Positions 17,209 to 25,058 of a DNA stretch of 64,000 bases are shown here, in pieces. Each line of letters starts with the position of its first letter. The stretch's first letter is position 1. The stretch is from Marinimicrobium hydrolyticum (GTDB lineage: Bacteria; Pseudomonadota; Gammaproteobacteria; Pseudomonadales; Cellvibrionaceae), in contig NZ_JAVDDU010000001.1 of assembly GCF_030848505.1 (NCBI RefSeq), positions 1 through 64,000 on the forward strand, given 5' to 3'. The notes beneath the pieces were generated by a model. That model made no database searches and had not been told where the DNA came from. It was given only the letters and a program-made list of their open reading frames with translations. The position numbers were made by a program, and so were the translations under genes.

Positions 17209-19089
17209 CTATTCCACTTCAATATCGGCAAGTGTGGGTGCCAGGGGCTGCACGGTACCTCGGCTGAACTCAACCCAGACCTGTTCGCGCTCGATACGTC
17301 CACCTGGCAACATCTGTAGGGCGCCTGTGGCTCCGTAGAGTCGCGCCTGAGTGACTTGTGCCAGTTGCGGTAGACGCGGGTGGAGGTGGTAGGCGTCCAC
17401 CCCTAAGGCGTGCATACGGCTGTAAATGGCAGGTGCGCGCACATGCTCGACAATGGCTTGTTTCTCGGGACTGTCCTGGTCGAACAGCCAAGGCATGGTG
17501 TTGAAACGTACGCCGTTGAGATCGCCATCGCTGGCACGGTCTTCCTCGCCGGAGTAAATGTGGCTAGTGGAATACACGGGTACTTGCCCGGCGTAGTGGA
17601 ACGCCAAAGTGGGTTTGATTTGCCGGCCCTGTTCGGGATTGGCAATCAAAAAAATCATGTCCAGGTCCTGACGCCGGCGGGGCTCAAACTCCACTTGGGC
17701 ACCGAACAAGCGCACCAGCTCTTGCCTTCGGGCTTGGCTTTGGTCAATCAGTAGCGCTTCCTGGATGATGCGCGAATAGCCACTGTTGATAAATTGGCTG
17801 ATATTTACCACGTGGCCACCCAGGGCCAACCACTCGTCGGTGAACGCTAGAGCGCTGCGTTCACTCCAGTTGCGATCAGGCGTAATCACCAGAGCGTAGC
17901 GGTGGCCATCCAGATATGCCCGGCGGGCCACTTGGCGAGCCTCGTCTTCGGCGGCCAGTCCAAACTGGTAAAAGCCTGCGGGACTTTCCAGGCCGGCTAA
18001 ATACGGGTTGGAGCTCTCTGTGTAGTTGAGTGTGAGTATGGGTACCGGTAACTCTTCCTGCTCGCTCAGCGTTTGCACTTTGTCGCGATCCAGGGGGCCA
18101 ATAATAAATTCGGCTCCCTCGGCGACGGCTTGTTCGTACAGGGTCAGTATGTCGATGTCGCCGGCGCTGTCGTACTGACGAATTTGCGGGACCCGGCTCT
18201 GTTCGCTGAGGGCGTGATAGTACGCGGCCATAAAGCCATCACGCACGGCATCCCCGGCCTGAGCGAGATTGCCCTGTTGTGGCAACAACAATGCGATCTG
18301 TGAAGGCGCTTGTTCCACCAGCTGCCGAAGCAGTTGCAGGTCCTGGGGCAAGTTACGGTTGGCCGGGTGTTGGGGCCAGTCACTCTGCCACTCCTCGACC
18401 CGTTGCTGCTGGCGTTCCAGGTTGGTCTGATTGTTCTTACTCAGTGCCGCCAAGCTGTACCAGCCACGCAATGTGTAATTGCTCTCTTGCCGCGCGAGAC
18501 CTTCCAGCTCGTTGCGGGGCAGAGTCATCAGGCTGTGCCAGATGGCCTCCCGGTTGTGCAATTCGTCTTCTTCGGTTGTCAGCAGCGAGCCCAACTGAAT
18601 CCGCTCATTGATGGCGCTGGGGATTTCTCCGCGCCGTTCGAAGAGCACAGCGCGCATGCCTCGCAATGCCACTTCCTGCTCGGGACTTAAGTCGTACCAC
18701 TGTTGCTCGAGGCGGGGGTTGGTTAGAATGCTCTCGGCCAACAGGTACGAGCTGTCTTGTAGGGCGACCTGGGCGAGTAATTGCGAATGCTTGATAAACG
18801 CGGCATCTTCCAGTTGGCGTGCATCGATGGAAGTGAGCAGGTTTCTGGCCCAGTCGTTTTCCTGCTGCTGAACCAGAAGCTCGGCGGCTCGCAGAAGATA
18901 ATCATCCCGCTCCGGGCCGCTGCTGGCGCGTGCTGAATCCACCAGTTCCCGAACGCGGGCCTCGATCTGCTCGGCGCTGAGAGTAACGGGATCGTCCGTG
19001 AAGGTTGATTGCGTGGGCGTGCTGCCGCAGCTGGCCAGCGCCAGCGCCATAAGTGCTGCAAGCGCACAATAAATTCCCCGGTTCAACAT
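17209..19089 (-). CDS. lpoA: LpoA, outer-membrane activator of PBP1A
   Basis: A 626-residue lipoprotein of the LppC/LpoA family. In E. coli LpoA reaches from the outer membrane through the wall to stimulate the transglycosylase/transpeptidase PBP1A. The lipobox LASCGS is near residue 20. Residues 40-260 are helical repeats (TPR-like) and residues 270-600 resemble a periplasmic-binding-protein fold (SQIALLLPQQGNLAQAGDAV). The frame is open to an ATG at 19107, but TAGGAGA lies 3-4 bp before the ATG at 19089, so 19089 is chosen. The gene is divergent from rsmI with only 52 bp between starts. Confidence 0.95.
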   Translation of the reverse strand: MLNRGIYCALAALMALALASCGSTPTQSTFTDDPVTLSAEQIEARVRELVDSARASSGPERDDYLLRAAELLVQQQENDWARNLLTSIDARQLEDAAFIKHSQLLAQVALQDSSYLLAESILTNPRLEQQWYDLSPEQEVALRGMRAVLFERRGEIPSAINERIQLGSLLTTEEDELHNREAIWHSLMTLPRNELEGLARQESNYTLRGWYSLAALSKNNQTNLERQQQRVEEWQSDWPQHPANRNLPQDLQLLRQLVEQAPSQIALLLPQQGNLAQAGDAVRDGFMAAYYHALSEQSRVPQIRQYDSAGDIDILTLYEQAVAEGAEFIIGPLDRDKVQTLSEQEELPVPILTLNYTESSNPYLAGLESPAGFYQFGLAAEDEARQVARRAYLDGHRYALVITPDRNWSERSALAFTDEWLALGGHVVNISQFINSGYSRIIQEALLIDQSQARRQELVRLFGAQVEFEPRRRQDLDMIFLIANPEQGRQIKPTLAFHYAGQVPVYSTSHIYSGEEDRASDGDLNGVRFNTMPWLFDQDSPEKQAIVEHVRAPAIYSRMHALGVDAYHLHPRLPQLAQVTQARLYGATGALQMLPGGRIEREQVWVEFSRGTVQPLAPTLADIEVE

Positions 19090-19141
19090 GAATTCTCCTA
19101 GGTGCAAACCTTATGTGCCGATTAATGACGAGAGACCACTT

Positions 19142-19999
19142 ATGACTTATAGCAGCGCGACGGGCACGCTCTTCGTGGTGGCCACGCCAATCGGCAATTT
19201 GGACGATATGGTACCGCGAGCGATAGAAACTCTACAATCGGTAAACGTCATTGCCGCCGAGGACACTCGCCACAGTGGTCGGCTGCTGGCTCGCTTTGCT
19301 ATCGAAACCCCTTCACTTGCCTATCATGATCACAGTGATGATCGACGGCTTGAGGATTTGCTCGGGCGCCTGCAAACCGGTGAAAACGTGGCTCTCATCT
19401 CCGATGCGGGTACACCCTTGGTGTCCGACCCCGGTTATCGATTGGTTCGTGCAGCGCGCGAACGAGGTTTCACGGTGGTTCCTATCCCCGGCCCCTGTGC
19501 TTTGGTGGCGGCGCTCAGCGCTTCGGGCTTGGCATCTGATCGCTTTTCTTTCGAAGGGTTCCTTCCCGCTAAGTCCGGCGCCCGCAGGCATGCGCTGGAC
19601 GCTTTGGCGCGTGAGCCCCGCACCTTAATTTTTTACGAGGCGCCGCACCGAGTGCTGGAATGCCTGCGTGATATGCAGCAGGTGTTCGGTAGTCAGCGCG
19701 AAGCGGTGTTGGCGCGGGAGCTGACGAAAACCTTTGAGACTATTCACAGTGCCCCCTTGGCGGAACTGACCGAGTTTGTGGCGGGCGATTCCAATCAGCA
19801 GCGGGGCGAAATTGTTCTGCTGGTACAGGGGGCGCCCAAAAATGCCGGTTCAGAATTGGATTCTGAAGCGGAGCGAATCATGGGTGTACTATTGGAAGAA
19901 TTACCGCTTAAGCAAGCGGCCAGCTTGGGGGCCAAGCTGACCGGCCTGAAGAAGAACTTCCTTTACCAGTGGGCTCTGGATAAAACTCAGGGCCACTAG
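19142..19999 (+). CDS. rsmI: 16S rRNA C1402 2'-O-methyltransferase
   Basis: A 285-residue SAM-dependent methyltransferase of the tetrapyrrole-methylase fold that modifies the ribose of C1402 in 16S rRNA. The N-terminal LFVVATPIGNLDDM is the family hallmark, followed by AAEDTRHSGRLL and ALISDAGTPLVSDPGYRLV. The frame opens at 19088, but the conserved N-terminus begins at the ATG at 19142. It shares a very short divergent promoter region with lpoA. Confidence 0.97.
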   Translation: MTYSSATGTLFVVATPIGNLDDMVPRAIETLQSVNVIAAEDTRHSGRLLARFAIETPSLAYHDHSDDRRLEDLLGRLQTGENVALISDAGTPLVSDPGYRLVRAARERGFTVVPIPGPCALVAALSASGLASDRFSFEGFLPAKSGARRHALDALAREPRTLIFYEAPHRVLECLRDMQQVFGSQREAVLARELTKTFETIHSAPLAELTEFVAGDSNQQRGEIVLLVQGAPKNAGSELDSEAERIMGVLLEELPLKQAASLGAKLTGLKKNFLYQWALDKTQGH

Positions 20000-20015
20000 G
20001 ATTTTGCCCCCAGCG

Positions 20016-22430
20016 TTAAAAACGTAGGGTGCCTTGCAGGGCCACGCTGCGCGGCCGCTCGTAGAACGCGTAGTACGCGGTGCCGGTATTTTGCGTTAGC
20101 ACCGTGGCGATCGGTAAGCCGTTTGCGTGAGTCACAATCGCTTGGTCGGTGAGGTTCTTGCCAATGAGCGCCAACTCCCAACGATCCCCTTCCCCTTGCA
20201 GTGCCACACGGGCGTTGACCTTAACGTAGCTGTCTTGACGCATGCGCGGATCCAGGGTCGGAGCCGTGTAGTAGTCATCGCTGTAGATCAAATCCAAGGT
20301 ACTGTTTAAACCCATACGGCCCAGGCTGACGTGATGATTCAAGCCCAAGTTGCCTTGCCACTCGGGGGTGAATTCACGCCGTTTGCCGCTGGCGTCACAG
20401 CGGGTGACGCCAGGCTGGGCTTGGCCGAAATAACACTGCGCCGTGGGAAAGCGGTCGTATTCAAAATCGAGCCACGCCAAGCCGCCGCTGAGTATTAGGT
20501 TATGCGTGAGCAACCATCGGCCATCCACTTCCACGCCCCGTACCGTAGCTTCTGCCGCGTTGGTCACGTTGAAGCTGAAGGCGCCGTCGAATTGGCTGGT
20601 TTGTAGATCCGTGAATTCGGATTGGAACAGAGCTACATTCAGCTCCGCGGCGCCGCCGGCCAAACTGAATTTACCGCCCAGTTCGTAGTTAGTGACTTTT
20701 TCTTCTTCAAATTGGAATACGCCAGTGATGGGCATGGGCTCCCCGGTTCTGACGTTAAACGCATTGTTGACCGTGGGGTCCGGGTGGGCATTGGAGCGCA
20801 CGTCAAAACCGCCGGATTTGTAGCCGGTGGTATAGCTGGCATAAACCATATCCGTGGGATTCAAATCGTACTGAACGATCACGGAAGGCGTGAAGCCGCT
20901 TTCGTTGCGAGTATCAGTAATGGTGTCGTAGGGCTCAATATTGAACAGGCCAAATAATGTGTTGTGGGGGTCAGAAGGGGAGCCTATGGGTAGCTCTTGC
21001 CCGTTGGCTACATGAAACTGACGCCGGCTGGCGGTTTTTTCTTCGTCGGTGTAACGACCGCCAAAGGTGACATTCAATTCATTGGTCACATTCCAGGTGA
21101 CTTGAGCAAACAGTGCCCAAAGATCACTGTCCTGCTCAAACGCTCGCTGGCTGGAGGTGTTGTTGAGCAGACTCGCACCGGCAATGCCGCCTGCCTCCAA
21201 GGCTGGCGGCAGGAAGCTGCCGTCGGGGACGCGGGTGGCGTCGTCGAAGGTCAGGTTGCTGCTCTGGAGGAAGAGTCCACCCAGATAGCTGATGGGTTGG
21301 TCCAGAGGCGAGGCCAGGCGCAGTTCCTGGCTCCACTGACTGTAATCCTCGGCCGACGCAATGTTGATCAGGGGCACACCCACAAAATCGCAGTTGCACA
21401 GCTCTTCATAGTCGTACTGGGTGTAGCCGCTGATGGATGTCAGCGTGTGATCGCCCAGTAGGGTCTCGATAGTAAGAATGCCGTGGCGGCTGTTGTTCTC
21501 GCTGTAGTCCCCCAAAGGGTTGTTGTCCTCGCTGTAGCCCGCCAAAGATTGGCGCCGGAAGTCCTGTTGGGTATCCAAGTGGTAAACGTTTGTACCGCCA
21601 GTGAGCTGTGAGGTCAGATTCGCTAAGACGTCGGCATAGGCTACGCCCCCCTCCAGTGTGGTGGGTTCAATGACTTCCAAGTTGCGACCTTCACGATCGA
21701 AAGAAGCATCTTCTAGCTTTAGCGATACGTGCCAATCGGGGGATGGATCCCAATTGAAGGTGGCGCGGATCACTCGGTCCTGCTCCTGGGCTTCGTCGCG
21801 GCCGAGGGTGGTGTTACGCATGTAGCCGTCCATGGAGCGGTCCAGCATGGCCACACGAGCGCTGAACTGGTCACTCATAGGGCCGGAGACGACCGCTCGA
21901 ATATCCCGCTCGCCATGGTTGGGCTCGTACAGCCCTGTAATGCTACCCGTGGTTTCGCGAGTGGGTTGAGCGCTGGTGATGCTGACGGCGCCAGCGGTGC
22001 TGTTTTTGCCGAACAGAATGCTCTGGGGGCCGCGCAACACCTCCACTCGCTCAACATCCAGAAACGGCGCCCGGGCTTGTTGTGCGCGCCCGAAGTGAAC
22101 GCCATCCACAAACTGGGCGGTGGATTGTTCAAAACCCTGGTTGACGCCGGAGCTGATGCCGCGGATGGAAATGGTGGTGCCAATGCCGGTTTGGGTTATG
22201 TTGAAGCTGGGAATGTAGTCGGCCATGCCCTCCATGTTGGCGATGCCGGTCTCGGCAATTTTTTCGCCGCTCAGGGTATTTACCGAAACCGGCACATCCA
22301 TCAGGCTTTGCTCCCGTTTTTGGGCGGTGACCAAAATCTCCTCCAGGGCGGGGCCGGTTTGGGCTAGAGCGGTGCTACCGGAAGCCGCCGCAATCATGAC
22401 TGCCAGGGACTTAATGGTGTTATTTTTCAC
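20016..22430 (-). CDS. TonB-dependent outer-membrane receptor
   Basis: An 804-residue TonB-dependent receptor. A signal peptide (about 1-23, ending ALAQ) is followed by a TonB box-like EEILVTAQKRE, the plug domain (about 45-160, with VERVEVLRGPQSILFGKNSTAGAVSITSA split across the plug end) and a 22-strand barrel ending in aromatic LQGTLRF. The start is GTG with AAGGAG 6 bp ahead. The group is common in marine Cellvibrionales and Sphingomonads, taking up oligosaccharides, siderophores or aromatic compounds; the ligand is not deducible. In Pseudomonas rsmI lies next to rnpB, so this gene looks inserted. Confidence 0.93.
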   Translation of the reverse strand: MKNNTIKSLAVMIAAASGSTALAQTGPALEEILVTAQKREQSLMDVPVSVNTLSGEKIAETGIANMEGMADYIPSFNITQTGIGTTISIRGISSGVNQGFEQSTAQFVDGVHFGRAQQARAPFLDVERVEVLRGPQSILFGKNSTAGAVSITSAQPTRETTGSITGLYEPNHGERDIRAVVSGPMSDQFSARVAMLDRSMDGYMRNTTLGRDEAQEQDRVIRATFNWDPSPDWHVSLKLEDASFDREGRNLEVIEPTTLEGGVAYADVLANLTSQLTGGTNVYHLDTQQDFRRQSLAGYSEDNNPLGDYSENNSRHGILTIETLLGDHTLTSISGYTQYDYEELCNCDFVGVPLINIASAEDYSQWSQELRLASPLDQPISYLGGLFLQSSNLTFDDATRVPDGSFLPPALEAGGIAGASLLNNTSSQRAFEQDSDLWALFAQVTWNVTNELNVTFGGRYTDEEKTASRRQFHVANGQELPIGSPSDPHNTLFGLFNIEPYDTITDTRNESGFTPSVIVQYDLNPTDMVYASYTTGYKSGGFDVRSNAHPDPTVNNAFNVRTGEPMPITGVFQFEEEKVTNYELGGKFSLAGGAAELNVALFQSEFTDLQTSQFDGAFSFNVTNAAEATVRGVEVDGRWLLTHNLILSGGLAWLDFEYDRFPTAQCYFGQAQPGVTRCDASGKRREFTPEWQGNLGLNHHVSLGRMGLNSTLDLIYSDDYYTAPTLDPRMRQDSYVKVNARVALQGEGDRWELALIGKNLTDQAIVTHANGLPIATVLTQNTGTAYYAFYERPRSVALQGTLRF

Positions 22431-22547
22431 CGGAGACTCCTTATTATCTTTTCGGGTAAGTACTCAAGTGGTTCGCTCGGGGTGAAGGCGCGAGCGATCG
22501 ACCGCCTGGGATTAGCCGTCTCATTAAGAAAATAGTAGTTGAGAAAA

Positions 22548-22582
22548 CCCCGAAATGCTGGGATACACACAGCATTTCGGGG
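22548..22582. promoter_or_regulatory. 13-bp perfect hairpin ahead of the receptor gene
   Basis: CCCCGAAATGCTG (22548-22560) pairs perfectly with CAGCATTTCGGGG (22570-22582) across a 9-nt loop. On the minus strand the stem is followed by TTTTCTC, so it could act as a terminator or attenuator 118 bp before the receptor start; on the plus strand it is followed by ATTTTG just upstream of the rnpB promoter. The rest of 22431-22650 holds the two promoters. Confidence 0.6.
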
Positions 22583-22615
22583 ATTTTGCCGCCAAAATTT
22601 TGTCTTAACCCGGGC

Positions 22616-22644
22616 TTGCGCTTTCTTGGCCCTGCGGGTAATCT
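22616..22644 (+). promoter_or_regulatory. Sigma70 promoter of rnpB
   Basis: TTGCGC (22616-22621), a 17-bp spacer and TAATCT (22639-22644) match a sigma70 promoter. Transcription would begin about 7 bp later, at the first base of the RNase P RNA. Confidence 0.7.
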
Positions 22645-22651
22645 GCTCAGC

Positions 22652-23029
22652 GGAGTCGGCTCGGCAGTCGCTCTGGTGCGTAGAAAGGCTTCGGCACTTC
22701 GAGGCACTGGGGAGGAAAGTCCGGGCTCCATAGGGCAGGGCGCCAGGTAACGCCTGGGGGGCGCGAGCCTACGGAAAGTGCAGCAGAAAGTATACCGCCT
22801 AAGTGATTGGCTTCGGTCGATCAACGGTAAGGGTGAAAAGGTGCGGTAAGAGCGCACCGCGCAGCTGGTAACAGTCTGTGGCGATGGTAAACCCCGCTCG
22901 GAGCAAGACCAAATAGGAACCCATTGGTGCGGCCCGCATCGGGTTCGGGTAGGTCGCTTGAGGTGTGCGGTGACGCACATCCCAGATGAATGACTGTCCT
23001 CGACAGGACCCGGCTTACAGGCCGACTCC
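22652..23029 (+). ncRNA. rnpB: RNase P RNA (M1 RNA), bacterial class A
   Basis: The catalytic RNA of RNase P, which trims the 5' leader of tRNA precursors. The ends GGAGTCGGC (22652-22660) and GCCGACTCC (23021-23029) pair to form helix P1. Conserved blocks are present: the GGGGAGGAAAGTCCGGGCTC core at about 22710, AGGGTGAAAAGGTGCGGTAAGAGC-type P10/P11 region split around 22830-22855, and the ACAGNAAxA-type AATAGGAACCC region near 22910. Size about 378 nt is normal. It lies directly upstream of mraZ, as in Pseudomonas. Confidence 0.96.
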
Positions 23030-23094
23030 ATTTTATTCTCCGCTTAGACGCTCTGGTTCTAGTCATCCTCCATTTTTAATGCAAAAAGATTGCT

Positions 23095-23117
23095 AACTTA
23101 ATGTAATACATTAAGTT
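23095..23117. promoter_or_regulatory. 23-bp AT-rich palindrome, operator-like
   Basis: AACTTAATGTA (23095-23105), one central A, and TACATTAAGTT (23107-23117) form a perfect palindrome of 11-bp arms. It lies 66 bp after rnpB and 132 bp before the mraZ -35 element. The one-base centre favours a dimeric repressor or activator site rather than a hairpin. Apart from this site, the mraZ promoter and the MraZ boxes, 23030-23344 shows nothing I can name. Confidence 0.5.
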
Positions 23118-23248
23118 TGTTGCCCATCCCCTTCATTTGCTTCTATTTGCCCTAAAACTCTCTTGCCTGGTTTTCGCATTTCCCTGTTTATCCCTCCAGC
23201 TTTCCTGCACGTTCGATGGTATTTCGCCGCAGATACGTCATTGCTTGC

Positions 23249-23276
23249 TTGACTTTGCTTGCCCCAGATTTATAGT
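23249..23276 (+). promoter_or_regulatory. Sigma70 promoter of mraZ and the dcw operon
   Basis: TTGACT (23249-23254), a 16-bp spacer and TATAGT (23271-23276) make a strong sigma70 promoter. The predicted start near 23283 falls exactly at the first MraZ box. Confidence 0.75.
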
Positions 23277-23283
23277 GTGCGCA

Positions 23284-23318
23284 GTGGTAAAAAGTGGGTA
23301 ATAGTGGTTTTTTGTGGA
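23284..23318 (+). promoter_or_regulatory. MraZ operator: four GTGGN boxes, 10-bp period
   Basis: GTGGT, GTGGG, GTGGT and GTGGA start at 23284, 23294, 23304 and 23314, an exact 10-bp spacing. MraZ is known to bind repeated TGGG/GTGG-type pentamers spaced by 5 bp in front of its own gene, so this is the expected autoregulatory site. The boxes lie from +1 onward, right for repression. A further GTGG at 23335 is out of phase by one base. Confidence 0.85.
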
Positions 23319-23344
23319 AATCCGCCCAACATAAGTGGTGAAAA

Positions 23345-23785
23345 GTGTTTACAGGCAGTCATTCCATCAATATGGACCCAAAAGGTCGCATGGCGATACC
23401 AACCCGCATCCGGGATGCGCTGTTGGCGTCGTGCAATGGCCGTTTGGTGCTGACTGCCCACCCGGAGGAGCGCTGCCTTCTGGTGTATCCCGAACCCCAG
23501 TGGCAGGAAATTCTGCCACAACTTCAGGCTCTGCCGGGCATGAGAAAAGCCTCGCGCCGTATTCAGCGCCTGTTGATTGGTTACGCTTGCCCGCTGGAGC
23601 TGGACGGCAACGGTCGCATCCTGGTTCCACCGACGCTGCGCAGCTACGCCGGCATGGATAAAAAACTGATGCTGGTCGGGCTGGGCAACAAGCTGGAGTT
23701 GTGGAGCGAAGACAGCTGGAGCGCGCTCCTGGATGAGCCCGGCGAGGAAGATTTGCCGGAAGAGCTGCAGTCACTGGTTTTCTAA
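23345..23785 (+). CDS. mraZ: MraZ, transcriptional regulator of the dcw cluster
   Basis: A 146-residue double SpoVT/AbrB-like protein that binds the repeated boxes in front of its own gene. Two copies of the DxKGR-type motif are present: [18 protein letters not shown] at about residues 9-26 and [18 protein letters not shown] near residues 80-97. The start is GTG (MFTGSHSIN), preceded by a weak purine-rich site. It heads the dcw cluster, 12 bp before rsmH. Confidence 0.97.
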   Translation: MFTGSHSINMDPKGRMAIPTRIRDALLASCNGRLVLTAHPEERCLLVYPEPQWQEILPQLQALPGMRKASRRIQRLLIGYACPLELDGNGRILVPPTLRSYAGMDKKLMLVGLGNKLELWSEDSWSALLDEPGEEDLPEELQSLVF

Positions 23786-23797
23786 CAGGGCCTGCCC

Positions 23798-24748
23798 ATG
23801 AGTGAGTCGCAACATCAAACGGTTCTATTGCAAGAGGCCGTCAACGACCTGATCACGAATCCAGACGGTTTTTATGTCGATGGAACCTTCGGGCGTGGCG
23901 GCCACAGCCGCTTGATTCTTGAGCGCCTATCCGCACAAGGGCGACTGTTGGGAATCGACAAGGATGTAGTTGCGGTAGCGGCCGCGCGGGAGCACTTTGG
24001 CGGCGATCCGCGCTTTTCGATTTCTCAGGGCTCTTTTGCCGAATTAAAACACTTGGTGGAAGAGCGGGGCATGACCGGCCAGGTCTCCGGAGTGCTGTTG
24101 GATTTGGGGGTGTCATCGCCCCAGTTAGATGTCCCCGAGCGGGGCTTCAGCTTTTTACAAGACGGACCTTTGGATATGCGCATGGACCAAACTCGGGGCC
24201 AAAGTGCCGCTGAGTGGGTCAACACCGCCAGCGACACAGAGATCGCCAAAGTATTGAAAGAGTACGGTGAAGAGCGCTTTGCCAAGCGCATTGCACGAGC
24301 TTTGGTAGAGGAGCGGCAGAGAGAACCCTTTACTCGCACCGCGCGTCTGGCGCAGGTAATTAAGGATGCCAACCCTGCCTGGGAAAAGAATAAGCATCCC
24401 GCCACGCGTGCGTTTCAAGCCATTCGCATCCATATCAATAACGAGTTGACGGATTTGGAGTCAGTTCTTGAGCAGGCGTTGGCCGTGTTGGCCCCCGGCG
24501 GCCGGATGGTAGTGATCAGTTTTCACTCCCTGGAAGACCGAATAGTGAAGCGTTTTATTCGCCGACAGGAAAAAGGCGAAGCCCTGCCAGCCAACCTGCC
24601 GGTACGGGACGATCAGCTTAAGCGCCGTATGCGCAGCATTGGTAAGGCGCAGCGGGCAAGCGAGGCGGAAGTGGCCAGTAATGTCAGAGCCCGGAGCGCC
24701 ATTATGCGAGTTGCAGAAAAACTATCCCCGACGGTTTCGGGACTCTAG
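23798..24748 (+). CDS. rsmH: 16S rRNA N4-methyltransferase (C1402)
   Basis: A 316-residue SAM methyltransferase that adds the N4-methyl group to C1402 of 16S rRNA; rsmI, which methylates the ribose of the same nucleotide, lies 3.8 kb upstream. Visible motifs are the SAM loop [16 protein letters not shown] near residue 30, [14 protein letters not shown] near residue 100 and the C-terminal [20 protein letters not shown]. Length and start match the family. The stop codon overlaps the ftsL ribosome site. Confidence 0.98.
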   Translation: MSESQHQTVLLQEAVNDLITNPDGFYVDGTFGRGGHSRLILERLSAQGRLLGIDKDVVAVAAAREHFGGDPRFSISQGSFAELKHLVEERGMTGQVSGVLLDLGVSSPQLDVPERGFSFLQDGPLDMRMDQTRGQSAAEWVNTASDTEIAKVLKEYGEERFAKRIARALVEERQREPFTRTARLAQVIKDANPAWEKNKHPATRAFQAIRIHINNELTDLESVLEQALAVLAPGGRMVVISFHSLEDRIVKRFIRRQEKGEALPANLPVRDDQLKRRMRSIGKAQRASEAEVASNVRARSAIMRVAEKLSPTVSGL

Positions 24749-24755
24749 AGGTCAA

Positions 24756-25058
24756 ATGAAAATAGTCGCCAATCGCAAGCAGCGTAACGACATCAACTGG
24801 GTTGTGCCGGTGGTCGTGCTGTGGTTGTTGGTTTTGGCGTCTGCCCTGGGGGTTGTGGCTTCCACCCATGAGGTCCGTCAGCGAGTTGATGCACTGGAAA
24901 CACTCCGCCGTGAAGCGGTCGAGCTGGAAGTGGTCTGGGGGCAGTACTTATTGGAGCAAAGCACTTGGGCCTCCTATGGCCGCATTGAACGACTAGCGGA
25001 AGATGAGCTGTCGATGAAAGTGCCCAAGGCTGAGCATATTGTGATGGTGTTGCCATGA
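24756..25058 (+). CDS. ftsL: FtsL, divisome scaffold
   Basis: A 100-residue bitopic protein of the FtsQLB complex. It has a short cytoplasmic N-terminus (MKIVANRKQRN), one membrane helix (about residues 14-34) and a periplasmic leucine-zipper-like coiled coil (VDALETLRREAVELEV). AGAGG at 24746-24750 is the ribosome site. The frame is open upstream into rsmH, but the 24756 ATG matches the expected size. Its last four bases overlap ftsI (ATGA). Confidence 0.95.
   Translation: MKIVANRKQRNDINWVVPVVVLWLLVLASALGVVASTHEVRQRVDALETLRREAVELEVVWGQYLLEQSTWASYGRIERLAEDELSMKVPKAEHIVMVLP

Noticed and set aside
22444-23031. 195-residue open frame on the minus strand across rnpB
   Set aside because: It is antisense to the RNase P RNA; such frames are a known annotation artefact. 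There is no ribosome site or coding pattern.
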